Made by a program: the position numbers and the translations under genes
The notes under the pieces: model-generated
What the model was told of the DNA's origin: nothing
The model's input: only the letters and a program-made list of their open reading frames with translations
Databases searched by the model: none
Origin: Notolepis coatsorum
Lineage: Eukaryota > Chordata > Actinopteri > Aulopiformes > Paralepididae
Direction: 5' to 3'
Assembly: GCA_963971535.1 (NCBI GenBank)
Contig: OZ020594.1
Span: forward strand, 113,385,474 to 113,449,473
Length of the DNA: 64,000 nt
In this document: positions 13,701 to 24,042 of the stretch, in pieces
Layout of the letters: every line of letters starts with the position of its first letter
How positions within the stretch are numbered: position 1 is the stretch's first letter

Positions 13701-13990
13701 AAGAAGCTCAACGGCACTCGAATTAACTTTAACTGTTAAACTGTTTTATGAAATAAAAATGTTAAAGGTGTATTGTTCCCTGTGTGTTTTTATCATAGAG
13801 GTGTGGTTATACTATTAATCTGGATTGTCTATATTGTTCTAATGTTAATCTTAATCAAGGATGAAGACTATTTCATCATACATGACGCATCATAGCTTTT
13901 TGCTTACTGATGGGGTCCCATGTTGTGCAGTAGGTGCCCTTTTTTTTTTATTTTCGCCCCTGCCCTTCAAACAGCCTGAGTCCGCCACTG

Positions 13991-14563
13991 CCCTCCTGTC
14001 AAGACTTTCTGGGAAAATGTCACCACTCAATTATCAGCATTTTTGTCTCTGACCATACCTACACTGCCTTCTGTATTGTTGTTGAATGATGTTTCTCAGT
14101 TATCGACCTCTGTACATGTAAAGAGACTCATTTTGGCGGGTCTTACGGCTGCCAAAAGTTGATAGCGTCACGCTGGATTCAACCGGATAAAATGTGCCGG
14201 AAGGTATGGGTTCTTACCTATCTCGATGTGATTTATCTAGAGATATCCACGGCACTGGTAGCTGTGGTGGAGAAGATAAAGGAACGCATATAAATTTGTA
14301 ATTTTCTGATGTTAAATGAAGTAGTGGATGTATAGTCCAAGTGGGGGTCCTGAGTGGGGGAGGGGGGGGGGGGGAGCGAGCAAGAGCCCATGTATTGTAT
14401 TTATTATTTGTATATCTTTTAATCTACATTCATTCTGATTTAATTACTGGGCTGTCATTATTGTTATTATTATTTCTGTTATTGTCCTGTGATTTATCAT
14501 TGATTATTACTGTTACTGTATTGTTTGTCTTGTTTCATGTTAAAAAAGGGAAAATAAAAAAAC

Positions 14564-14594
<31 letters not shown>

Positions 14595-14765
14595 GGACCG
14601 GAAGGGTCGATCGAAACGTTGTATCTACTGCTATTCTTTGTCAATTAAAACACCTTGGAGCATCAAAAGTGAGTTGCGAGCCCCGCTTTGTTTTCCGTAC
14701 TGTATTGTACCCATTCTGAAATCTGTTAATAAAGTGTTCAATCAATCAATCAATCAATCAAAGAA
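13991..14765. other. AT-rich stretch with retroposed 3' ends
   Basis: 13991-14340 shows nothing I recognise. 14390-14595 is AT-rich and ends in about 23 A, like a retroposed 3' UTR. 14600-14690 contains GGTCGATCGAAACGTTG, a motif I associate with a dispersed fish 3'-UTR repeat. 14700-14760 is a CR1/L2-like tail (CCCATTCTGAAATCTGTTAA then CAAT repeats) of the same family as those at 40-45 kb. No gene is seen. Confidence 0.6.
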
Positions 14766-15219
14766 GACTGCGTCTCAATATGTGGAGTGACTGTGGAACA
14801 GTCTGAATGTGGTGCTAAAGCAATGTCCAAATATGAGACAATTCAAACTAATTTATAAGGAAATTATGTTCACGAGGAATGAGGAAGGGACTTGATATTC
14901 ACGGGTGTTTTTTATTTAATTTCTTTCATGTTTTACATATAGTTTTTTATTTTTATTTTTTTGCATATATATATATTTGTTTTGAAATGTTTTAAATTAG
15001 TACACTCATTTGAGTAGTGGAAAAGGGGTAGGATTAAATAAGTGTATACTTCTTCCTACTCCTTTTCGAACATGTAAATTGAGTTATGTTTAGCTTTTGT
15101 TTAGTTATTTATTTAGTTTGAGTTATGTTTTGATTTTGTTTAGTTATTTATTTAGTTTACATGTATTTATTTACATGTTCGAAATAAAGATTAAAAAAAA
15201 AAAAAAAAAAAAAAAAAAG
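14766..15219 (+). mobile_element. LINE 3' end (L2/Rex-like) with poly(A)
   Basis: The start reads LWNSLNVVLKQCPNMRQFK followed by MFTRNEEGT, the last residues of a LINE ORF2. A 3' UTR follows with the inverted pair TTCGAACATGTAAA and TTTACATGTTCGAAATAAA, then about 26 A ending at 15219. 5'-truncated retroposed copy. Confidence 0.7.
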
Positions 15220-15224
15220 GCTTA

Positions 15225-18200
15225 CAGGGGCGAATGGGACTATTACCTGAAGCATGTGGCGTTTGCCTATAATACGTGTAACCATGCCAGCACCAAACTG
15301 ACCCCTTACTATCTGATACATGGGCAGGAAGCCCGTGTTGTAACACATGTTCTGGTGCCACTCAGGTGCTCGGGTCGGAGTTGGCGAACTCACACACCGA
15401 GTTTGTGTCCTCTGTGGCAGGGAGGTTGGAGACAGCCTTCAGTAGTGCCCGCCTGCCCCTCTATAGCAGGGAGGTTGGAGACAGCCTTCAGTAGTGCCCG
15501 CCTGCCCCTCTATAGCAGGGAGGTTGGAGACAGCCTTCAGTAGTGCCCGCCTGCCCCTCTATAGCAGGGAGGTTGGAGACAGCCTTCAGTAGTGCCCGCC
15601 TGCCCCTCTATAGCAGGGAGGTTGGAGACAGCCTTCAGTAGTGCCCGCCTGCCCCTCTATAGCAGGGAGGTTGGAGACAGCCTTCAGTAGTGCCCGCCTG
15701 CCCCTCTATAGCAGGGAGGTTGGAGACAGCCTTCAGTAGTGCCCGCCTGCCCCTCTATAGCAGGGAGGTTGGAGACAGCCTTCAGTAGTGCCCGCCTGCC
15801 CCTCTATAGCAGGGAGGTTGGAGACAGCCTTCAGTAGTGCCCGCCTGCGCCTCTATAGCAGGGAGGTTGGAGACAGCCTTCAGTAGTGCCCGCCTGCCCC
15901 TCTATAGCAGGGAGGTTGGAGACAGCCTTCAGTAGTGCCCGCCTGCCCCTCTATAGCAGGGAGGTTGCAGACAGCCTTCAGTAGTGCCCGCCTGCCCCTC
16001 TATAGCAGGGAGGTTGGAGACAGCCTTCAGTAGTGCCCGCCTGCCCCTCTATAGCAGGGAGGTTGGAGACAGCCTTCAGTAGTGCCCGCCTGCCCCTCTA
16101 TAGCAGGGAGGTTGGAGACAGCCTTCAGTAGTGCCCGCCTGCCCCTCTATAGCAGGGAGGTTGCAGACAGCCTTCAGTAGTGCCCGCCTGCCCCTCTATA
16201 GCAGGGAGGTTGCAGACAGCCTTCAGTAGTGCCCGCCTGCCCCTCTATAGCAGGGAGGTTGGAGACAGCCTTCAGTAGTGCCCGCCTGCCCCTCTATAGC
16301 AGGGAGGTTGGAGACAGCCTTCAGTAGTGCCCGCCTGCCCCTCTATAGCAGGGAGGTTGGAGACAGCCTTCAGTAGTGCCCGCCTGCCCCTCTATAGCAG
16401 GGAGGTTGCAGACAGCCTTCAGTAGTGCCCGCCTGCCCCTCTATAGCAGGGAGGTTGCAGACAGCCTTCAGTAGTGCCCGTCTGCCCCTCTATAGCAGGG
16501 AGGTTGGAGACAGCCTTCAGTAGTGCCCGCCTGCCCCTCTATAGCAGGGAGGTTGGAGACAGCCTTCAGTAGTGCCCGCCTGCCCCTCTATAGCAGGGAG
16601 GTTGGAGACAGCCTTCAGTAGTGCCCGCCTGCCCCTCTATAGCAGGGAGGTCGGAGACAGCCTTCAGTAGTGCCCGCCTGCCCCTCTATAGCAGGGAGGT
16701 TGGAGACAGCCTTCAGTAGTGCCCGCCTGCCCCTCTATAGCAGGGAGGTTGGAGACAGCCTTCAGTAGTGCCCGCCTGCCCCTCTATAGCAGGGAGGTTG
16801 CAGACAGCCTTCAGTAGTGCCCGCCTGCCCCTCTATAGCAGGGAGGTTGGAGACAGCCTTCAGTAGTGCCCGCCTGCCCCTCTATAGCAGGGAGGTTGCA
16901 GACAGCCTTCAGTAGTGCCCGCCTGCCCCTCTATAGCAGGGAGGTTGCAGACAGCCTTCAGTAGTGCCCGCCTGCCCCTCTATAGCAGGGAGGTTGCAGA
17001 CAGCCTTCAGTAGTGCCCGCCTGCCCCTCTATAGCAGGGAGGTTGGAGACAGCCTTCAGTAGTGCCCGCCTGCCCCTCTATAGCAGGGAGGTTGCAGACA
17101 GCCTTCAGTAGTGCCCGCCTGCCCGGCTACACAGGGAGGTTGGAGACAGCCTTCAGTAGTGCCCGTCTGCCCCTCTATAGCAGGGAGGTTGCAGACAGCC
17201 TTCAGTAGTGCCCGCCTGCCCCTCTATAGCAGGGAGGTTGGAGACAGCCTTCAGTAGTGCCCGTCTGCCCCTCTATAGCAGGGAGGATGCAGACAGCCTT
17301 CAGTAGTGCCCGCCTGCCCCTCTATAGCAGGGAGGTTGGAGACAGCCTTCAGTAGTGCCCGCCTGCCCCTCTATAGCAGGGAGGTTGCAGACAGCCTTCA
17401 GTAGTGCCCGCCTGCCCCTCTATAGCAGGGAGGTTGGAGACAGCCTTCAGTAGTGCCCGCCTGCCCCTCTATAGCAGGGAGGTTGGAGACAGCCTTCAGT
17501 AGTGCCCGTCTGCCCCTCTATAGCAGGGAGGTTGCAGACAGCCTTCAGTAGTGCCCGCCTGCCCCTCTATAGCAGGGAGGTTGCAGACAGCCTTCAGTAG
17601 TGCCCGCCTGCCCCTCTATAGCAGGGAGGTTGCAGACAGCCTTCAGTAGTGCCCGCCTGCTCCTCTATAGCAGGGAGGTTGGAGACAGCCTTCAGTAGTG
17701 CCCGCCTGCCCCTCTATAGCAGGGAGGTTGCAGACAGCCTTCAGTAGTGCCCGCCTGCCCCTCTATAGCAGGGAGGTTGCAGACAGCCTTCAGTAGTGCC
17801 CGCCTGCCCCTCTATAGCAGGGAGGTTGGAGACAGCCTTCAGTAGTGCCCGCCTGCCCCTCTATAGCAGGGAGGTTGGAGACAGCCTTCAGTAGTGCCCG
17901 TCTGCCCCTCTATAGCAGGGAGGTTGCAGACAGCCTTCAGTAGTGCCCGCCTGCCGCTCTATAGCAGGGAGGTTGGAGACAGCCTTCAGTAGTGCCCGCC
18001 TGCCCCTCTATAGCAGGGAGGTTGCAGACAGCCTTCAGTAGTGCCCGCCTGCCCCTCTATAGCAGGGAGGTTGCAGACAGCCTTCAGTAGTGCCCGCCTG
18101 CCCCTCTATAGCAGGGAGGTTGCAGACAGCCTTTAGTAGTGCCCGCCTGCCCCTCTATAGCAGGGAGGTTGCAGACAGCCTTCAGTAGTGCCCGCCTGCC

Positions 18201-21200
18201 CCTCTATAGCAGGGAGGTTGCAGACAGCCTTCAGTAGTGCCCGCCTGCCCGGCTACACAGGGAGGTTGGAGACAGCCTTCAGTAGTGCCCGCCTGCCCCT
18301 CTATAGCAGGGAGGTTGGAGACAGCCTTCAGTAGTGCCCGCCTGCCCCTCTATAGCAGGGAGGTTGGAGACAGCCTTCAGTAGTGCCCGCCTGCCCCTCT
18401 ATAGCAGGGAGGTTGGAGACAGCCTTCAGTAGTGCCCGCCTGCCCCTCTATAGCAGGGAGGTTGGAGACAGCCTTCAGTAGTGCCCGCCTGCCCCTCTAT
18501 AGCAGGGAGGTTGGAGACAGCCTTCAGTAGTGCCCGCCTGCCCCTCTATAGCAGGGAGGTTGGAGACAGCCTTCAGTAGTGCCCGCCTGCCCCTCTATAG
18601 CAGGGAGGTTGGAGACAGCCTTCAGTAGTGCCCGCCTGCCCCTCTATAGCAGGGAGGTTGCAGACAGCCTTCAGTAGTGCCCGCCTGCCCCTCTATAGCA
18701 GGGAGGTTGGAGACAGCCTTCAGTAGTGCCCGCCTGCCCCTCTATAGCAGGGAGGTTGGAGACAGCCTTCAGTAGTGCCCGCCTGCCCGGCTACACAGGG
18801 AGGTTGGAGACAGCCTTCAGTAGTGCCCGCCTGCCCCTCTATAGCAGGGAGGTTGGAGACAGCCTTCAGTAGTGCCCGTCTGCTCCTCTATAGCAGGGAG
18901 GTTGCAGACAGCCTTCAGTAGTGCCCGCCTGCCCCTCTATAGCAGGGAGGTTGCAGACAGCCTTCAGTAGTGCCCGCCTGCCCCTCTATAGCAGGGAGGT
19001 TGGAGACAGCCTTCAGTAGTGCCCGCCTGCCCCTCTATAGCAGGGAGGTTGCAGACAGCCTTCAGTAGTGCCCGCCTGCCCCTCTATAGCAGGGAGGTTG
19101 CAGACAGCCTTCAGTAGTGCCCGCCTGCCCCTCTATAGCAGGGAGGTTGGAGACAGCCTTCAGTAGTGCCCGCCTGCCCCTCTATAGCAGGGAGGTTGCA
19201 GACAGCCTTCAGTAGTGCCCGCCTGCCCCTCTATAGCAGGGAGGTTGGAGACAGCCTTCAGTAGTGCCCGCCTGCCCCTCTATAGCAGGGAGGTTGCAGA
19301 CAGCCTTCAGTAGTGCCCGCCTGCCCGGCTACACAGGGAGGTTGGAGACAGCCTTCAGTAGTGCCCGTCTGCCCCTCTATAGCAGGGAGGTTGGAGACAG
19401 CCTTTAGTAGTGCCCGCCTGCCCCTCTATAGCAGGGAGGTTGCAGACAGCCTTCAGTAGTGCCCGCCTGCCCCTCTATTGCAGGGAGGTTGCAGACAGCC
19501 TTCAGTAGTGCCCGCCTGCCCCTCTATAGCAGGGAGGTTGGAGACAGCCTTCAGTAGTGCCCGCCTGCCCCTCTATAGCAGGGAGGTTGGAGACAGCCTT
19601 CAGTAGTGCCCGCCTGCCCCTCTATAGCAGGGAGGTTGGAGACAGCCTTCAGTAGTGCCCGCCTGCCCCTCTATAGCAGGGAGGTTGGAGACAGCCTTCA
19701 GTAGTGCCCGCCTGCCCCTCTATAGCAGGGAGGTTGGAGACAGCCTTCAGTAGTGCCCGCCTGCCCCTCTATAGCAGGGAGGTTGCAGACAGCCTTCAGT
19801 AGTGCCCGCCTGCCCCTCTATAGCAGGGAGGTTGCAGACAGCCTTCAGTAGTGCCCGTCTGCCCCTCTATAGCAGGGAGGTTGGAGACAGCCTTCAGTAG
19901 TGCCCGCCTGCCCCTCTATAGCAGGGAGGTTGGAGACAGCCTTCAGTAGTGCCCGCCTGCCCCTCTATAGCAGGGAGGTTGGAGACAGCCTTCAGTAGTG
20001 CCCGCCTGCCCCTCTATAGCAGGGAGGTTGCAGACAGCCTTCAGTAGTGCCCGCCTGCCCCTCTATAGCAGGGAGGTTGGAGACAGCCTTCAGTAGTGCC
20101 CGCCTGCCCCTCTATAGCAGGGAGGTTGGAGACAGCCTTCAGTAGTGCCCGCCTGCCCGGCTACACAGGGAGGTTGGAGACAGCCTTCAGTAGTGCCCGC
20201 CTGCCCCTCTATAGCAGGGAGGTTGGAGACAGCCTTCAGTAGTGCCCGTCTGCTCCTCTATAGCAGGGAGGTTGCAGACAGCCTTCAGTAGTGCCCGCCT
20301 GCCCCTCTATAGCAGGGAGGTTGCAGACAGCCTTCAGTAGTGCCCGCCTGCCCCTCTATAGCAGGGAGGTTGGAGACAGCCTTCAGTAGTGCCCGCCTGC
20401 CCCTCTATAGCAGGGAGGTTGGAGACAGCCTTCAGTAGTGCCCGCCTGCCCCTCTATAGCAGGGAGGTTGCAGACAGCCTTCAGTAGTGCCCGCCTGCCC
20501 CTCTATAGCAGGGAGGTTGGAGACAGCCTTCAGTAGTGCCCGCCTGCCCCTCTATAGCAGGGAGGTTGCAGACAGCCTTCAGTAGTGCCCGCCTGCCCGG
20601 CTACACAGGGAGGTTGGAGACAGCCTTCAGTAGTGCCCGCCTGCCCCTCTATAGCAGGGAGGTTGGAGACAGCCTTTAGTAGTGCCCGCCTGCCCCTCTA
20701 TAGCAGGGAGGTTGCAGACAGCCTTCAGTAGTGCCCGCCTGCCCCTCTATTGCAGGGAGGTTGCAGACAGCCTTCAGTAGTGCCCGCCTGCCCCTCTATA
20801 GCAGGGAGGTTGGAGACAGCCTTCAGTAGTGCCCGCCTGCCCCTCTATAGCAGGGAGGTTGGAGACAGCCTTCAGTAGTGCCCGCCTGCCCCTCTATAGC
20901 AGGGAGGTTGGAGACAGCCTTCAGTAGTGCCCGCCTGCCCCTCTATAGCAGGGAGGTTGCAGACAGCCTTCAGTAGTGCCCGTCTGCCCCTCTATAGCAG
21001 GGAGGTTGGAGACAGCCTTCAGTAGTGCCCGCCTGCCCCTCTATAGCAGGGAGGTTGGAGACAGCCTTCAGTAGTGCCCGCCTGCCCCTCTATAGCAGGG
21101 AGGTTGGAGACAGCCTTCAGTAGTGCCCGTCTGCCCCTCTATAGCAGGGAGGTTGCAGACAGCCTTTAGTAGTGCCCGCCTGCCCCTCTATAGCAGGGAG

Positions 21201-22083
21201 GTTGCAGACAGCCTTCAGTAGTGCCCGCCTGCCCCTCTATTGCAGGGAGGTTGCAGACAGCCTTCAGTAGTGCCCGCCTGCCCCTCTATAGCAGGGAGGT
21301 TGCAGACAGCCTTCAGTAGTGCCCGCCTGCCCGGCTACACAGGGAGGTTGCAGACAGCCTTCAGTAGTGCCCGCCTGCCCCTCTATAGCAGGGAGGTTGG
21401 AGACAGCCTTCAGTAGTGCCCGTCTGCCCCTCTATAGCAGGGAGGTTGCAGACAGCCTTCAGTAGTGCCCGCCTGCCCCTCTATAGCAGGGAGGTTGCAG
21501 ACAGCCTTCAGTAGTGCCCGCCTGCCCCTCTATAGCAGGGAGGTTGCAGACAGCCTTCAGTAGTGCCCGCCTGCCCCTCTATAGCAGGGAGGTTGCAGAC
21601 AGCCTTCAGTAGTGCCCGCCTGCCCCTCTATAGCAGGGAGGTTGCAGACAGCCTTCAGTAGTGCCCGCCTGCCCCTCTATAGCAGGGAGGTTGCAGACAG
21701 CCTTCAGTAGTGCCCGCCTGCCCCTCTATAGCAGGGAGGTTGCAGACAGCCTTCAGTAGTGCCCGCCTGCCCCTCTATAGCAGGGAGGTTGCAGACAGCC
21801 TTCAGTAGTGCCCGCCTGCAGGCTGAATAATGTGGAGGCACATCAGCGACAGAAACTCTATTATGATGGAGCTGTTCGGCACCAGCCATATACGGTGTGG
21901 TTGCATAATCCGACTGAGGACCGTATGAAACTTGCTCCACATTGGAAAGGGCTATGAATCCTGGCAGTGATGGACTCCCATGTCTGGGCTCACCTATCGT
22001 ATTGGCAATCCTTTCGACTCTGAAGAGCAAGAGCAGGTGGTCCATTATAATAGACTTAAGCCATACACCTTACCAGTGCCCTA
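15225..22083 (+). mobile_element. Ty3/Gypsy integrase relic split by a tandem array
   Basis: Left part (15225-15416) translates with EWDYYLKHVAFAYNTCNHAS and LTPYYLIHGQEAR, the end of a Ty3/Gypsy integrase core. Right part (21820-22083) translates with NNVEAHQRQKLYYDGAVRHQ and VVHYNRLKPY, the usual integrase C-terminal region. Between them lies the 49-bp array. LTRs, Gag, protease and RT are not found. This is an old, strongly reduced and broken fossil. Confidence 0.82.
15417..21819 (+). repeat. 49-bp minisatellite, about 131 copies, inside Gypsy integrase
   Basis: The unit begins GCAGGGAGGTTGGAGACAGC and continues to CCCCTCTATA. The first copies start at 15417 and 15466. The 6403 bases equal 130 full units plus a 40-base final unit once seven 48-bp variants are allowed for. 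Those variants carry GCCCGGCTACACAGGG and start at 17121, 18247, 18785, 19323, 20155, 20595 and 21329. All spacings fit multiples of 49 plus 48. Common alternates are GGTTGGAG or GGTTGCAG, CCCGCCTG or CCCGTCTG, and CTATAGCAG or CTATTGCAG. The unit resembles Gypsy integrase coding sequence (GRLETAFSSARL), so the array grew from it. Confidence 0.97.
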
Positions 22084-22500
22084 GAGCCATATGAAATCCA
22101 CGTTCACGGAATCGCGGACGGAATCGCGGAATTGAGCAATAAAAACGGAATCAACTGTAAACGTGGAATATTGCAGAATTTGCCCTAATCTGGACTGAAA
22201 TTCTGTGTTCGGGAGAACATGGAACGTTTGGTGCAACGCGAACATGACCGGGGACGCTACAGCGTGTTACACACAACACGCAGCAATTTCCAAGCGTCTA
22301 GCTGCTTCTGTGTTAACGTTAATGTCGGAAGAAATTCCACACTAAGCCCTAAATTCAGAGCAGCGCAGTATCCTAATGACTTGTATATGACCGGCGATAA
22401 GGTGTTTTGCAAATTCTGTCAACATGCCGTGGACTGGACTCGCAAAACACGTGCGAAGATCACTCTCCAAAAGCCATGCCAGGAACACGGAAAAACACTG
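22084..22500 (+). pseudogene. CGGBP1-like hAT fragment (BED-type zinc finger)
   Basis: The frame from 22219 contains KFRAAQYPNDLYMTGDKVFC followed by KFCQHAVDW, matching the BED-like finger of CGGBP1-type hAT transposases, with CKFCQH as zinc ligands. Only the N-terminal finger is present; the catalytic core and dimerisation domain are absent. The flank at 22095-22200 (repeated GGAATCGCGGA) is probably its non-coding end. Confidence 0.65.
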
Positions 22501-22785
22501 TGCAATAGCTATGTAACGTTGCAGTACATAAAGTACACAGGACTAGAAATTATAGCTCGTCGTGGCCGACCGTTAGTGACGGGGGTTTGTTGGCGTGTCT
22601 CGGTGGAGTCAGAAGTCTCGCGACAGCAGTTTGACAGCAGGAGGACAGCAGTGTGACAGCTGGCTAAACAGCTGGCTGACAGCTGGCTCAGGCCTGAGCT
22701 AGCTGAGTGGAGGCTGGCAAGTTTTGCTGTTTTGTGTAAAATAAATGAGGTTTTCACAGGTACAACACTGGTAACTGGAGTGGAG

Positions 22786-24042
22786 ATGGCGGGGAGCTCT
22801 GGTGGGGAATCGGATGCTGACTTAGAGTTTCAGCGGATGCTGGAGACTGGGGGGAAACGGGCTCTCCCAAAACGAAGGGAGACCTCGGGAGGTAGGGGTG
22901 AGGAGGGATGTGGGGCGAAAGCACAGAGAGTAGAGGAGCAAGTGGCGTGGAGTTTAAGGTGATGTTAAAAATGAAACAAGGGGAACAGCCTTTACCTAGT
23001 CCTGTTAAAATGTCGAACATTTTGGAAAATGAGATTGGGGAGCTTAAATCTGCGAAGTGGTTGAGAGATGACAGAATATTGATTTTTTTTGTAAGGACCA
23101 GAAGCAGCCAAATAAAGCATTGAAGAGAAGAACGCTAGGGGGGCATGAAGTGGAGTCTGCGAGTATTCCTCAACATTTTCGTAATAGGGGGGTTATTGCT
23201 AGTGTTCCGTTGTCAGTAACTATGGCCGAGTTACAGGAAAATGTTAGGGGGGAGATATAGTGATGTGCAATAGGCTGCAGCGAAGTAAGGACGGTCGGAA
23301 GGAAGACAGTTTGTCCGTACTGGTGGAGTTCGACGGGGGCTCCTTGCCAGAGAGGATTAAATTGGGGTACATGAGCTTCCCGGTGCGCCTGTTTGTGTCT
23401 CGTCCGCTACGGTGCTTTAATTGTCAAAGAGTTGGGCATGTTGCGGCTGTGTGTAGGGCGAAGAAGCGGTGTGTGAGGTGCGGGGAGGAACATGGATATG
23501 AGGAGTGCAACAATGGGGGGAATTTGAAGTGTTGTAATTGTGGGGGGGCTCACAGTGCCGCGTTCGGGGGTTGTAGAGTGCAGAAGCAGGCTCAGGAGGT
23601 ACTGAGGATTAGGGCGGTCCACAATGTATCATATGCCGAAGCAGTGAAGTTGGTGCCTAGGGAGCAGGGGCCGGTGGGAGAGGTGAAGGAGGTGGGGGCT
23701 GGTGCTTCAGGGGGTGGGGTTACTCAGTGTAACCATAAGTGTGCTGCTGTGGCTCCTGATATGGTGCTGGTGAATAAGTTAGATTTGGTGGCTTTTGTGG
23801 CGGCTGCCATCAATTGCACGGCCAATCTTGATAGGAAGGGGAGGAAGCTGGGCATTGTATTGGAGATGGCAGTGAGATATTTGGGTGTCACGGTCATTTC
23901 AGTTGACGCCCTGAATGAAAGATTGAATAGGCAGGACAGGGACATGGTGAATGAAAGAATGAATAGGCAGGACGAGGACATGGTGAATGAAAGACTGAAT
24001 AGGCAGGACGGGGACATGGTGACACAGCAGGGAGGTGAGTAG
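22786..24042 (+). pseudogene. Nimb-like LINE ORF1 (gag-like, three zinc knuckles)
   Basis: Nucleic-acid-binding protein of a LINE ribonucleoprotein. The likely start is ATG at 22786 (MAGSSGGES); reading breaks near 22960 and again before 23260. The long C-terminal frame 23260-24042 has CFNCQRVGHVAAVC (residues 52-65 of that frame), CVRCGEEHGYEEC (71-83) and CNCGGAHSAAFGGC (92-105). It ends with three tandem copies of a 14-residue motif of the form NERLNRQDxDMV. It overlaps the start of the ORF2 frame by eight bases. Confidence 0.78.

Larger units (their letters stand above)
10366..13990 (+). mobile_element. ZMYM1-like hAT transposon, body and 3' end
   Basis: The transposase relic is followed by a purine-rich minisatellite and a terminus ending AGTCCGCCACTG at 13990, the complement of the CAGTGGCGGACT hAT end seen at 9716. 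The sequence before the terminus (CGCCCCTGCCCTTCAAAC) resembles other fish hAT 3' ends. A plausible splice acceptor lies just before 10583. The 5' end is not clear. The 8 bases after the terminus (CCCTCCTG) have no partner that I can find upstream. Confidence 0.7.

Noticed and set aside
13154-13717. Minus-strand 187-residue Leu/Ser/Pro-rich protein
   Set aside because: It is the complement of a purine-rich minisatellite in a hAT 3' region, with no domain and no start context.
14341-14790. 149-residue frame with hydrophobic N-terminus as a membrane protein
   Set aside because: It reads through AT-rich DNA, a poly(A) tract and CAAT repeats of retroposon tails.
15097-15543. 148-residue frame as one protein
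   Set aside because: It joins a LINE poly(A) tail, a Gypsy integrase relic and minisatellite units by chance.
15417-21819. CRISPR-like array
   Set aside because: Units are contiguous 49-mers with no unique spacers, and the flanks are Gypsy integrase in eukaryotic DNA.
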